Below are positions 8,974 to 18,462 of a stretch of DNA of 64,000 nucleotides, piece after piece (position 1 is the stretch's first letter; the number at the start of each line of letters is the position of its first letter). The notes under the pieces were generated by a model. It had not been told where the DNA came from, searched no databases, and saw only the letters and a list, made by a program, of their open reading frames with translations. Origin of the DNA: Methanospirillum stamsii (GTDB taxonomy: Archaea; Halobacteriota; Methanomicrobia; Methanomicrobiales; Methanospirillaceae); the NCBI RefSeq assembly GCF_003173335.1, contig NZ_QGMZ01000044.1:1-64000 (forward strand), given 5' to 3'. The translations under genes were made by a program, and so were the position numbers.

Positions 8974-9711
8974 ATGAATCAGAATATTAAGGATGATGAG
9001 GGTAAATCCCGGGATGAAATAATCCGGATGCTTGAGGGGCTGGCTCCTCCTGACCTTGCAGAACCATTTGATTCCGGACGCATTGGTCTTATTGTAGAAG
9101 GAAAACCAAAGATAACAAAAATATGCACCTGTCTTGATGTTACACCTGCAGTTGTACAGGCTGCAATAAAAATGAAAGCCGATATTCTCATTGCCCATCA
9201 TACTCCTATCTGGAATCCGCTTACGAGTATTGGAGGTAGTGATGCTCGGTTATTATCCAAAATTCTCAGCAATGAACTCAACATTTATGTGATGCATACG
9301 AACTGGGATCACGCCATCGGTGGAGTGAATGATATTCTTGCAGATATCCTGGGCCTTACAGATACCGTCTCCATGAGCCTCGGGCTTGTCGGGTCAGTCA
9401 CGAAAAATCTCAAAGAGATTGCAGAAATTTTACATGCACCACTTCGTGTCTGGGGAGATATATCAAGTCTCAAACGCCTAGCCATTGCGGCCGGTTCTGG
9501 ATTTGATATTGAAATAATAAAAGAAGCAGAAAAACTTGGTGCTGATGCATATTTATCTGCAGAATTACGGCATTCTGTCTACCGTTCTTCTCCTATTCCT
9601 CTCCTTGAGTCTACTCATTACGCCCTTGAATCTCCCTCAATGCGCGTTTTAGCTCAAAATAATGGATGGGACTACCTTGATGATCCTCCGATGCTTCATG
9701 AAATTTCATGA
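8974..9711 (+). CDS. NIF3/YbgI-family dinuclear metal-centre protein
   Basis: 245 residues, the compact NIF3 form without an inserted PII-like domain. Metal-binding motifs are LIAHHTPIW (around residue 72), HTNWDHAIGGVND (around 110) and a C-terminal LESTHYALESPSMR. The family forms hexameric toroids with two metal ions per subunit. Proposed roles include GTP cyclohydrolase-like and hydrolase activity, but the physiological substrate is not settled. It overlaps the next gene (SWIM protein) by 4 bp, so the two are cotranslated. Confidence 0.9.
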   Translation: MNQNIKDDEGKSRDEIIRMLEGLAPPDLAEPFDSGRIGLIVEGKPKITKICTCLDVTPAVVQAAIKMKADILIAHHTPIWNPLTSIGGSDARLLSKILSNELNIYVMHTNWDHAIGGVNDILADILGLTDTVSMSLGLVGSVTKNLKEIAEILHAPLRVWGDISSLKRLAIAAGSGFDIEIIKEAEKLGADAYLSAELRHSVYRSSPIPLLESTHYALESPSMRVLAQNNGWDYLDDPPMLHEIS

Positions 9712-10043
9712 GAACTCCGATAGATTATCTGTTTGAAACAAATGTTCTTGATGAGCGAATGCGTAGAAGCATCTCCCGATATTACAAGAGCAGGGGTGAA
9801 AAGGCTCTTGAAATTGTTTTTCAGGATCGGGTAAAAAGATACCGTGATTTCTTTGTAGTGGTGGGTGATTCCGGAGAATATGTCGTAGAAGGGGATTATT
9901 GTTCTTGTGAGGATTTTCTCCGCCGGGGAAGTAATTGTGCACATATTCTGGCCGTTTTAATTGCCCGTGCCATTGGCAGATATGAATTGATTGATCTCTG
10001 GTATTATGAGGATCTTAAGGATGAGAGAATTAGACCCATATAG
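9708..10043 (+). CDS. Small SWIM zinc-finger protein
   Basis: A 111-residue protein whose only recognisable domain is a SWIM finger: Cys65-x-Cys67-x9-Cys77-x-His79 in DYCSCEDFLRRGSNCAHI. SWIM domains bind DNA or protein and, in archaea, are often single small proteins; some partner with recombinase-like factors. The ATG overlaps the stop of the NIF3-family gene (ATGA), and alaS follows after 38 bp. Function is unproved. Confidence 0.85.
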   Translation: MRTPIDYLFETNVLDERMRRSISRYYKSRGEKALEIVFQDRVKRYRDFFVVVGDSGEYVVEGDYCSCEDFLRRGSNCAHILAVLIARAIGRYELIDLWYYEDLKDERIRPI

Positions 10044-10081
10044 AATACAAGCAGATAGCTAAGGCATCACAGGCAATTGTC

Positions 10082-12832
10082 ATGATGGAAGATGAATATC
10101 AGCTTGAATATTTCAGGTCCGAAGGTCTGACCCGAAATATCTGTACTTCGTGTGGGAAAGCCTTCTGGACCCGTGATCCTGATCGGACAGTTTGCGGGGA
10201 TGCTCCCTGTGAACCTTATCAGTTTATAGGAAAACCCATCTTCAGGCCACATACTGTTGATGAGATGCGTGAATCTTATCTCTCTTTTTTTGAAAAACAG
10301 GGGCATACCCGGATAGACCGGTACCCGGTTGCAGCACGGTGGCGTGATGATATCTATCTGACAATTGCATCGATTGCGGATTTTCAGCCATTTGTAACCA
10401 GTGGTGTTGTTCCACCGCCTGCAAACCCTCTCACTATCTCACAGCCCTGTATCAGGCTTAATGATCTGGATTCAGTTGGTAGATCTGGTCGTCATCTGAC
10501 CTGTTTTGAGATGATGGCTCATCACGCCTTCAACTCTGATGAGAAGGAGATATACTGGAAAGACAGGACTGTGGAACTTTGTGATCAACTTCTGACCTCA
10601 CTTGGTGCAAACAAGGATATGGTGACCTATAAGGAACACCCGTGGATTGGAGGAGGAAATGCAGGTCCCAGTGTTGAAGTACTCATCGGTGGTCTTGAAG
10701 TTGCAACCCTGGTATTTATGAGTCTTGGGAAACAAAAAACCGAAAAACCTCCGATTAATCTTGAAGGTACCCCTTATTACCCCATGACTCTTCGTATTGT
10801 TGATACCGGTTATGGTCTTGAGCGTTTAGTCTGGGCTTCACAAGGGTCACCAACCATTTATGATGCAGTATTTCCTGAGATGGTCAGCCATGTCATGCAG
10901 GAAGCAGGTTTTGGCCATCGGCTGCATGATCCGGACTTTATTCATATTCTAGGTGAGAATGCAAAGTTTGCAGGTCTGATGGATATTTCAGGTCAGCGGA
11001 TCTTTGAACTTCGGCAGAAAGTTGCGGATAAGATAGGCATTCCGGTAGATAAGCTGGAAAAGATGATCGCACCGGTTGAAAGTGTGTATGCAATCGTTGA
11101 TCATACCCGGTGCCTTTCTTACATGCTTGGTGACTGTATTGTACCCTCCAATGCCAAGGATGGATATCTTGCACGGCTTGTCATCCGCCGGACACTCCGG
11201 ATGATGCGGGAACTCAACCTGGAAGATGATAAACTGGCTTCCCTTATTGAACGTCAGATGAGAATCATCGGTGTTTCCAGATTTGAGCAGGATATTGATA
11301 TGGTCATGGAAATTGTCGGCCGTGAGATTGAGAAATACCAGACTACCATGGACCGGGGCGCCCGGACGGTAGAACGGCTTGCCCAGACCTACAAGAAGAA
11401 ATGTGAAAAGATTCCTCTTGAAGAACTGGTTACTCTGTATGATTCCCATGGTATTCCTCCGGATATGGTTCGTGACCTTGCAACCGCTCAGGGTGCTGTT
11501 GTTGACCTTCCGGACGATTTCTATTCCCAGATTGCTGATATGCATTCGGAGTCAGAGCAGGTTCAGGAAAAGAATCCTCTGTTTGATTACCTTGACCGGC
11601 TTTCCCATCTTCCTGAGACGAAAAAGCTCTATTATGATCGTCCCGGATCCATGGAATTTGAAGGAAAGGCTCTTGAAATATTTGATAATGAATACGTTGT
11701 CCTTGATCAGACCCTCTTTTATCCTGAAGGAGGAGGTCAGCCTGGTGATACCGGACTTTTCCTGACTCCAGATGGCCTCACCGTCAGGGTTTGTGATACC
11801 CTGAAACTTGGAGAAACCATTCTGCATAAGATAGCAGGAGGAGTAGTCCGGAAAGGTGATATGCTTCGCGGTATTCTTGACGAAGACCGCAGGTTATCAC
11901 TGATGCGTCATCACACTGCAACTCACATCCTTCTTTTTGCGGCAAAAGAGGTGCTCGGTGCACATATCCATCAGGCCGGTGCACAGAAGGGTGAATTTAG
12001 TTCCCGAATAGATATCCGGCATTATAAGCACATCACCACTGATGAACTAAAAAAGATAGAGGTTGTTGCAAACCGGCTGGTAATGGCAAATACTGCAACT
12101 TCAATCGGGTGGGAAGATCGGACAGATGCAGAGCAAAAATACGGGTTCTGTCTATATCAGGGAGGTGTGCCTCCCGGATCAAGTATCCGCGTTGTGAAGG
12201 TTGCAGGTGATATTGAAGCATGTGCCGGTACTCATTGTGCGTATACCGGAGATGTCGGGACGATTACTATCATCCGGGTTGAACATGTCCAGGACGGTGT
12301 GGAACGACTGGAGTTTGCTGCGGGTCTTGCCGCAATCCAGTATAAACATCACCAGGAAGATATTCTGAACCAGTCCGCAGAGGCATTTTCTGTTCAGGTA
12401 GATGCACTTCCGGCAACTGCGAACCGGTTCTTTGATGAATGGAAGGATCAGAAAAAAGAGATTGAACGACTTTCTTCCCGGATATGCGAACTTGAAAGTA
12501 AAAACCTTGAAACCTATGAAATAAATGGAATATCTGTCCTTTTGAAACGAATTGATCTTCCAAATCCGGAACTGGTTAAGATTGCAACCAGGATTTCTGA
12601 TAACGGTGGAATTGCGATTCTTTTAGCGGGAGGAGAAACCGCAAGAGCTGTAGTATCCTCCGGTACACCGAAGATTAAGGCCGGAGAACTCATCGCTGCT
12701 GTATGCAGTGTACTTGGCGGTAAAGGAGGAGGAAAACCAACACTGGCCCAGGGTGGAGGTCCGGATGTCTCCAGTATTGATGAGGCTCTTGCTGCTGGAG
12801 AAAATTTCATAAAAACTGCTCTTCATGCCTGA
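10082..12832 (+). CDS. alaS: Alanyl-tRNA synthetase (archaeal type)
   Basis: 916 residues, full length. The archaeal N-terminal extension carries a Cys-rich motif (CTSCGKAFW with a further Cys pair), then the class II catalytic core (RWRDDIYLTIASIADFQP; GGGNAGPSVEVLIGGLE), the tRNA-recognition domain, the editing domain with HHTATH and the AGTHC pair, and the C-terminal oligomerisation domain ending in a glycine-rich GGKGGGKPTLAQGGG stretch. Charges tRNA-Ala and clears mischarged Ser and Gly. The stop overlaps the next gene by 8 bp. Confidence 0.98.
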   Translation: MMEDEYQLEYFRSEGLTRNICTSCGKAFWTRDPDRTVCGDAPCEPYQFIGKPIFRPHTVDEMRESYLSFFEKQGHTRIDRYPVAARWRDDIYLTIASIADFQPFVTSGVVPPPANPLTISQPCIRLNDLDSVGRSGRHLTCFEMMAHHAFNSDEKEIYWKDRTVELCDQLLTSLGANKDMVTYKEHPWIGGGNAGPSVEVLIGGLEVATLVFMSLGKQKTEKPPINLEGTPYYPMTLRIVDTGYGLERLVWASQGSPTIYDAVFPEMVSHVMQEAGFGHRLHDPDFIHILGENAKFAGLMDISGQRIFELRQKVADKIGIPVDKLEKMIAPVESVYAIVDHTRCLSYMLGDCIVPSNAKDGYLARLVIRRTLRMMRELNLEDDKLASLIERQMRIIGVSRFEQDIDMVMEIVGREIEKYQTTMDRGARTVERLAQTYKKKCEKIPLEELVTLYDSHGIPPDMVRDLATAQGAVVDLPDDFYSQIADMHSESEQVQEKNPLFDYLDRLSHLPETKKLYYDRPGSMEFEGKALEIFDNEYVVLDQTLFYPEGGGQPGDTGLFLTPDGLTVRVCDTLKLGETILHKIAGGVVRKGDMLRGILDEDRRLSLMRHHTATHILLFAAKEVLGAHIHQAGAQKGEFSSRIDIRHYKHITTDELKKIEVVANRLVMANTATSIGWEDRTDAEQKYGFCLYQGGVPPGSSIRVVKVAGDIEACAGTHCAYTGDVGTITIIRVEHVQDGVERLEFAAGLAAIQYKHHQEDILNQSAEAFSVQVDALPATANRFFDEWKDQKKEIERLSSRICELESKNLETYEINGISVLLKRIDLPNPELVKIATRISDNGGIAILLAGGETARAVVSSGTPKIKAGELIAAVCSVLGGKGGGKPTLAQGGGPDVSSIDEALAAGENFIKTALHA

Positions 12833-13490
12833 AGAATCACCATTACCAGAACATCAGAATGTTCGCCTGCTCTCTCCTGATGACGAACAGGCACGGCTTA
12901 TTGGAAAGGCCATTGCGAGTGAAACCGCAGGAAAAATTTTATCCTCGATGGCGGGAAGGGAAGTCACTGCAACGGTACTTTCTGATGAACTGGCTGTTCC
13001 TGTATCAACTATTATGTATCATCTTGACAATCTGGTGGCAGCAGGCCTGGTTGAAGTCAGTAGGACGAGGTACAGTGTAAAAGGCCGGGAAATGAAAGTC
13101 TACGGTCTGGTTGATCAGGTTCTTATCGTTTCATCCGGAAAGCAGGATCTAAAATCGGTTCTGGCAAGATGCATAACACTATCTTCCATACCTCTTGCAA
13201 TTGCTTCTATCCTGGCATTTTTTGCCCTTAATCAGAATTTCGTGGCAAATGTATCAACATTTGCCGAAAAGGGGGCGGGAGGCGCAGCAAAACTTCAGAT
13301 GGATACGGCCTGTTATTCGTTAGAAGAAGTTATGGAAGTGGCACCAGCACCGGATGTAGCGGTACCCTCAGTTATCTATAACGCTTTGGAACCTACACTT
13401 CCATTTTTGGATATTGCTCTTGGAATAATAATCGGTGCTTTCCTGGTCATTTTTACCGGGTTATTCATTGATTATATCAAAAAAAGGTAA
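12825..13490 (+). CDS. Membrane-anchored winged-helix regulator (ArsR-like)
   Basis: 221 residues. A winged-helix DNA-binding domain lies at about residues 30-105 (VTATVLSDELAVPVSTIMYHL as recognition helix region, followed by a wing with VEVSRTRYSVKGREMKVYGL). Two hydrophobic helices follow, at about 122-142 and 192-214, with a roughly 50-residue loop between them. The protein would place its DNA-binding domain in the cytoplasm and a small sensor loop outside. Such membrane-bound ArsR-type proteins are common in methanogens. Target and signal are unknown; cotranscription with alaS is suggested by the 8 bp overlap. Confidence 0.8.
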   Translation: MPEESPLPEHQNVRLLSPDDEQARLIGKAIASETAGKILSSMAGREVTATVLSDELAVPVSTIMYHLDNLVAAGLVEVSRTRYSVKGREMKVYGLVDQVLIVSSGKQDLKSVLARCITLSSIPLAIASILAFFALNQNFVANVSTFAEKGAGGAAKLQMDTACYSLEEVMEVAPAPDVAVPSVIYNALEPTLPFLDIALGIIIGAFLVIFTGLFIDYIKKR

Positions 13491-13530
13491 TTTCTATTAA
13501 TATCCGGAAAAGAGGGATTTTAGATTCATA

Positions 13531-14862
13531 TCAGTATTTACTGATATATCTTTCAACTTCCCATGGATGAACAGCAAGACGGAACGCATCGTTTTCTGCA
13601 ATGGCAATTTTTGTAAGGTTTTCAACAATATGCGGACCTAATGCGTCACAGATTACCTTATCTTTTAAGAGTTCTTCATTTGCTTCGATAAGTGATCCGG
13701 GAAGCATCTCGATTCCACGGTTCTTTCTTTCTTCTTCACTCAAGTGGTAGATGTTTACATCTGTTGGCGGTGGTGGAAGGATCTTGTTTTTGATTCCATC
13801 AAGTCCGGCTGCTATCATTGCCGCAAAGAGGAGATATGGATTACAGGTCGGGTCAGGGCTTCGAAGTTCTGCCCGGGTACTGTTACCACGAGCTGCCGGA
13901 ACACGAATCATTGCAGAACGGTTTGCTGCACTCCAGGTAATGTATACCGGGGCTTCATATCCGGGTACCAGACGTTTATATGAGTTAATGGTCGGATTTC
14001 CAAGTCGGGCAATTGCTTTTGCATGTTTTATGAGACCGCCAATATAATAGAGCATGGTCTCTGAAAGCTGGTTTTCTGCATTTGGATCGAAGAAAACATT
14101 CTTGCCATCTTTACTCAGTGAACCATGGGTATGCATACCGGAACCATTGATGAGTCCGATTGGTTTTGCCATGAATGTTGCATGCATTCCACTCTTTAAT
14201 GCAAGTGTTTTCGTAGCAAATTTAAAGGTAATAACCTTATCTGCAACTGATAATGCATCACCGTATTTAAAATCGATTTCATGCTGTGAATCTGCTACTT
14301 CATGGTGTGAAGCTTCAATTTCAAATCCCATATCGGTGAGGGCAAGGACAATATCCCGCCTCAGGTCTTCCGCCGTATCACTTGGTGCAAGATCGAAATA
14401 TCCTCCATGATCGACGAATTCTGTAGTTGCCTCTCCCTTTTCATTAATTTTAAAGACAAAAAATTCTAATTCAGGTCCTGTATTAAAGGTATACCCCAAT
14501 TTTGCTGCTTCGTCGAGGTTTTTCCTTAAGACAGATCGCGGGTCGCCATCAAATGGTTTGTTTCCATATGTATATACATCACAAATAAACCGGGCAACTT
14601 TTGTCTCTTCAGATCTCCACGGAAGGATTTGATATGTGTCAATGTCTGGTTTTAGAATCATATCTGATTCATCAATCCGGGCAAATCCTTCTATTGAAGA
14701 ACCATCTATCCAAATCCCTTCTGTCAGGGCTTTCTCAACCTGAATAACTGGGATTGCTACATTTTTTGGAATGCCGAGGATATCATTGAACTGTAAGCGA
14801 ATAAATTTTACATTGTCTGAATTTATCTGCCTCAGCATCTCGTCTACCTTTTGATCAGACAT
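13531..14862 (-). CDS. glnA: Glutamine synthetase type I
   Basis: 443 residues, the size of the GSI-alpha subtype. Motifs: DGSSIEGFARIDESDM, GPELEFFVF, NGSGMHTHGSLS, the ATP-binding KRLVPGYEAPVYITWSAANRS, and RSPDPTCNPYLLFAA. The adenylylation loop tyrosine of GSI-beta is not visible, which fits the short length; regulation is more likely by feedback or PII-type proteins. It assimilates ammonia into glutamine and is divergent from the glutamate synthase operon across a 293 bp promoter region. Confidence 0.97.
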   Translation of the reverse strand: MSDQKVDEMLRQINSDNVKFIRLQFNDILGIPKNVAIPVIQVEKALTEGIWIDGSSIEGFARIDESDMILKPDIDTYQILPWRSEETKVARFICDVYTYGNKPFDGDPRSVLRKNLDEAAKLGYTFNTGPELEFFVFKINEKGEATTEFVDHGGYFDLAPSDTAEDLRRDIVLALTDMGFEIEASHHEVADSQHEIDFKYGDALSVADKVITFKFATKTLALKSGMHATFMAKPIGLINGSGMHTHGSLSKDGKNVFFDPNAENQLSETMLYYIGGLIKHAKAIARLGNPTINSYKRLVPGYEAPVYITWSAANRSAMIRVPAARGNSTRAELRSPDPTCNPYLLFAAMIAAGLDGIKNKILPPPPTDVNIYHLSEEERKNRGIEMLPGSLIEANEELLKDKVICDALGPHIVENLTKIAIAENDAFRLAVHPWEVERYISKY

Positions 14863-15155
14863 CGAAATATGCTTCTACCTGCGTGCACTTAAAATTAACT
14901 CATGGTCCTATCAAAAATTTCTGAAAAAACCATTCCTGCTCAGGTCATTTATCTCATATTAATGTCGCTGAATGCTCTTTAAAATCTTATTTTAGTTGTA
15001 TTTTTGAGATTTTGATCCTCCGTAAACAGGGGCGGCGGCATGCAAGAGCATAAATACGCACTACATATATAGATGTTATACGCAGTCAGCTTCCATCTTG
15101 AGTACTAGAAAATTTATTACCTGATGTTATCTGTCGATAGAGTGTATGTGATTAT
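14863..15155. promoter_or_regulatory. Divergent glnA / glutamate synthase promoter region
   Basis: The 293 bp between the two nitrogen-assimilation units holds no gene. A good TATA box for the rightward operon is ACATATATAG at 15063-15072, placing a start near 15097. A GC-rich run (GGGGCGGCGGCATGC, near 15029-15043) stands out in AT-rich sequence and could be a regulator site. I saw no clear GGAA-N6-TTCC operator of the NrpR type known in other methanogens. Confidence 0.5.
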
Positions 15156-16208
15156 ATGTGTGGAATAATTGGAGTAATAGATAAGCAGCGTGAATTCATG
15201 GACGGGTCTGCCCTCAGAGATTCCCTTTCGATAATGAATGAGCGTGGAAGCGGTGAAGGGGCTGGATATGCTGCATATGGAGTTTATCCGGATTATTCAG
15301 AGCTCTATGCAATCCATGTTTTTTATGATAATCTTGTAGAGCCAAAAACCCAGGTTGAAGACCTTCTTGAAACATGGGGTATGATAGAACATGATGAAGA
15401 AATTCCAACATGGGAGCAGAATGGGATTAGAAAGATCCATATTCCCTGGAGATATTTTTTCAGGCCGAAAACCAGGCTCATGCAACGAAGCAGAACCCCG
15501 GATGATGAGATTGTCAAGTACATTGTAATGGAGGTGAATAAATCGATCAAAGGGGCACTGGTTTTTTCATCCGGAAAGAATCTCGGTGTTTTTAAAGCCT
15601 CCGGATGGCCGGAAGAAGTGGCGAATTTTTACCGGATAGAGAATTACGAAGGATATCTCTGGCTGGCTCACAACCGGTACCCGACAAATACTCCGGGTTG
15701 GTGGGGTGGAGCCCATCCGTTTAACCTGTTAAACTGGAGTGTGGTGCATAATGGGGAAATCACGTCATATGGAACAAACCGGAGGTACATTGAAAGTTTC
15801 GGGTATGACTGTTCGATGTATACTGATACTGAGGTTGTTGCATATCTGATGGATCTTCTTATTCGAAGACATGAGCTCACCCAGGAACTCGCAGTCAGGG
15901 CGTTAGCACCTCCATTCTGGGAAGAAATAGAACGAATGCCGGAAAAAGAGCAAAAATTGACAAAAGCACTTCGCCTTACCTATGGCTCTGCAATGATGAA
16001 CGGGCCATTTGCAATCGCAGTAGCTTCTCCGGATTCTATGGTGGGTTTTTCAGATCGCATCAAACTCAGACCGTTGGTTATTGGAGAACATGATAACCGG
16101 TTATATATCTCAAGTGAAGAAGCGGCAATCAGGACCATTGATTCCTCAATCACCAATATCTACATGCCGAGAGCAGGAGATCCAATAGTCGGGAGGACTA
16201 TTGCATGA
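15156..16208 (+). CDS. Glutamate synthase, glutamine amidotransferase subunit
   Basis: 350-residue class II (Ntn) glutamine amidotransferase. Cys2 in MCGIIGV becomes the N-terminal nucleophile, with HNRYPTNTPG and HNGEITSYGTNRRYIE typical of GOGAT/PurF-type domains and TDTEVVAYLMDLL further on. It releases ammonia from glutamine for the synthase core. It corresponds to the first domain of bacterial GltB, encoded here as a separate protein, and overlaps the next gene by 4 bp. A weak ribosome site (GTGAT) precedes the ATG. Confidence 0.93.
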   Translation: MCGIIGVIDKQREFMDGSALRDSLSIMNERGSGEGAGYAAYGVYPDYSELYAIHVFYDNLVEPKTQVEDLLETWGMIEHDEEIPTWEQNGIRKIHIPWRYFFRPKTRLMQRSRTPDDEIVKYIVMEVNKSIKGALVFSSGKNLGVFKASGWPEEVANFYRIENYEGYLWLAHNRYPTNTPGWWGGAHPFNLLNWSVVHNGEITSYGTNRRYIESFGYDCSMYTDTEVVAYLMDLLIRRHELTQELAVRALAPPFWEEIERMPEKEQKLTKALRLTYGSAMMNGPFAIAVASPDSMVGFSDRIKLRPLVIGEHDNRLYISSEEAAIRTIDSSITNIYMPRAGDPIVGRTIA

Positions 16209-17716
16209 TAATAGGTTCCCGCCCGACCAAGTTTCAGGTAGCCATTGATAATGACCAGTGTATGCTCTGTGAACGATGTATTGAAAACTGTTCATATGGC
16301 GTATTCCGTCGTGATAATGAAAAAATTCTCATAAATTCCAGAAATTGCGTAGCATGTCACCGGTGTATCTCTCAGTGCCCACGAGATGCCATCATAATTA
16401 AAGAACGGCCATGTGACTATCGTTCTCACCCGGTCTGGACTGCCCAGGTGAAAGAAAATATCTTTAAGCAGGCAGAAAGCGGCAAAATTCTGCTGGGAGG
16501 AATGGGAAATGCAGCACCATATCCAATTATCTTTGATCAACTGGTTCTTGATGCCTGCCAGATTACCAACCCCTCAATTGACCCGCTTCGGGAACCGATG
16601 GAACTTCGGACATACATTGGGAAAAAGCCAAAGAAACTGGAATTTGTAAAAAATGCAACGGGGGATATGGACCTTGTTACAGAGATTGCACCAAATCTGA
16701 AGGTTGAAACCCCTATTATGATCGGGCATATGAGTTATGGTGCAATCTCATTGAACGCCCAGCTCTCCCTTGCACGTGCAGTTTCAGAAGTAGGTACCTT
16801 CATGGGGACTGGAGAAGGCGGTCTGCATAAAGCGCTCCATCCATATCAGAATAATATGATTGTTCAGATTGCTTCTGGCAGGTTCGGGGTTGATGTAAAT
16901 TATCTGGAACGGGGAGCAGCCATTGAAATAAAAATCGGTCAGGGGGCAAAACCCGGAATCGGAGGGCACCTTCCCGGTGAAAAAGTTTGTACTGATGTTT
17001 CCTGTACCCGGATGATACCGGAGGGAAGTGATGCAATAAGCCCGGCTCCTCACCATGATATTTACTCAATAGAGGATCTCAAACAACTTGTCTTAAGTTT
17101 AAAAGAAGCAACAGAATGGAATAAACCGGTATTTGTTAAAGTAGCCGCTGTTCACAATGTTGCAGCAATTGCAGCTGGTATTGCACGTTCCGGAGCTGAT
17201 GCGGTTGTGATTGACGGCTTTCGGGGAGGAACCGGAGCAGCCCCCACCATTTTCAGAGATCATGTGGGCATTCCGATTGAAACTGCAGTGGCTGCTGTGG
17301 ATGCCAAACTTCGAAAACAGGGTATCAGAAATGAGGTTTCCATAATTGCCTCCGGAGGTATCAGACAGAGTGCAGACGTTGCAAAAGTTATCTGTCTTGG
17401 GGCCGATGCTGTGTATATCGGTACTGCAGCTCTCGTTGCTATGGGATGCAGAGTGTGTGGAACCTGCTATCGGGGCCTTTGTACATGGGGTATAGCGACC
17501 CAGAGACCTGATCTGGTTGCCCGTCTAAATCCGGACGAAGCATCTCAGAATGTGAAAAATCTCATCGATGCCTGGACACTGGAACTTGCTGAATTTATGG
17601 GAGCGGCTGGGATCAATAGTATTGAATCTCTGAGAGGGAATCGTGACAGACTTCGTGGATATATGCTTGATCAATCAATGCTGGATGTCCTGGATGTCAA
17701 AACAATTGGAGCCTGA
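16205..17716 (+). CDS. Glutamate synthase FMN core with N-terminal ferredoxin domain
   Basis: 503 residues. Two ferredoxin-like clusters sit at Cys19/22/25/29 (CMLCERCIENC) and Cys48/51/54/58 (CVACHRCISQC). The FMN-binding barrel follows from about residue 80, with motifs HMSYGAISLNAQ, GTGEGGLHKAL, KIGQGAKPGIGGHLPG, GADAVVIDGFRGGTGAAPT and a cluster motif CRVCGTCYRGLC. This is the archaeal GltB core where 2-oxoglutarate and ammonia become glutamate. Electrons come through the ferredoxin domain, probably from the FrhB-like subunit encoded two genes downstream. Confidence 0.93.
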   Translation: MIIGSRPTKFQVAIDNDQCMLCERCIENCSYGVFRRDNEKILINSRNCVACHRCISQCPRDAIIIKERPCDYRSHPVWTAQVKENIFKQAESGKILLGGMGNAAPYPIIFDQLVLDACQITNPSIDPLREPMELRTYIGKKPKKLEFVKNATGDMDLVTEIAPNLKVETPIMIGHMSYGAISLNAQLSLARAVSEVGTFMGTGEGGLHKALHPYQNNMIVQIASGRFGVDVNYLERGAAIEIKIGQGAKPGIGGHLPGEKVCTDVSCTRMIPEGSDAISPAPHHDIYSIEDLKQLVLSLKEATEWNKPVFVKVAAVHNVAAIAAGIARSGADAVVIDGFRGGTGAAPTIFRDHVGIPIETAVAAVDAKLRKQGIRNEVSIIASGGIRQSADVAKVICLGADAVYIGTAALVAMGCRVCGTCYRGLCTWGIATQRPDLVARLNPDEASQNVKNLIDAWTLELAEFMGAAGINSIESLRGNRDRLRGYMLDQSMLDVLDVKTIGA

Positions 17717-17717
17717 T

Positions 17718-18458
17718 ATGACTCAGATCACGATAAATGCAGAAGGTATGCATTACACTCCCCTCAACAAACTTATCCGGCAGGCAGTTCGCGAAGGTGT
17801 TTCTGAAATAATCCTCGATAATGTCATGGGACAACGATTCATCTCTGATGGTCTTATCGGAGATGTAAAAATTACCATAAATGGAATTCCCGGAGGTGAT
17901 CTCGGGATGTTTATGAAAGGCCCGACTATTGAGGTCTTTGGCAATGCAGATCACGCTCTTGGAAATACGATGGATGATGGTACAATTATTATTCATGGAT
18001 CAAGCGGGGATGCTACAGCACATAGTATGAGAGGGGGCACTGTTTTCATCCGGGATGATATCGGATACCGGGGTGGAATCCATATGAAACAGTACGAGGA
18101 CAAACGCCCGAATCTCATTATTGGTGGTTCAGCACGAGCATTCCTGGGAGAATATATGGCCGGTGGCCTTGTCATCATGTTCAGACTCCATGATGATACC
18201 CCTTATGCGGAAATGGGGCTCGCAAGCGGGATTCATGGCGGAGAGATTTTTATTCGTGGAACTGTTGAAGAGTGGACTCTTGGAATTGGGAGTAGTGCCC
18301 GGGAAGCAACATCTGAAGACATGGAAAAAATTACTCCATACATCCTCGAATTTTCAAAACACTTCAACCTGGCCTCTTCATTTTTACTGAATAGTTCATA
18401 TACCCGGATTGCACCGGTAAGTTCGCGGCCCTTTGCAGGAAAATACACCTGGGAGTAA
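17718..18458 (+). CDS. Glutamate synthase GXGXG-domain subunit
   Basis: 246-residue right-handed beta-helix protein corresponding to the C-terminal domain of bacterial GltB, with repeated glycine turns (GDLGMFMKGPTIEVFGNADHALGNTM, split over residues 55-85; GSSGDATAHSMRGG; GEYMAGGLVIM). Structural role in the synthase complex. The start at 17718 is chosen because a longer reading to 17643 lies inside the upstream gene in another frame and lacks homology. The stop precedes the F420 subunit gene by 4 bp. Confidence 0.9.
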   Translation: MTQITINAEGMHYTPLNKLIRQAVREGVSEIILDNVMGQRFISDGLIGDVKITINGIPGGDLGMFMKGPTIEVFGNADHALGNTMDDGTIIIHGSSGDATAHSMRGGTVFIRDDIGYRGGIHMKQYEDKRPNLIIGGSARAFLGEYMAGGLVIMFRLHDDTPYAEMGLASGIHGGEIFIRGTVEEWTLGIGSSAREATSEDMEKITPYILEFSKHFNLASSFLLNSSYTRIAPVSSRPFAGKYTWE

Positions 18459-18462
18459 CAAT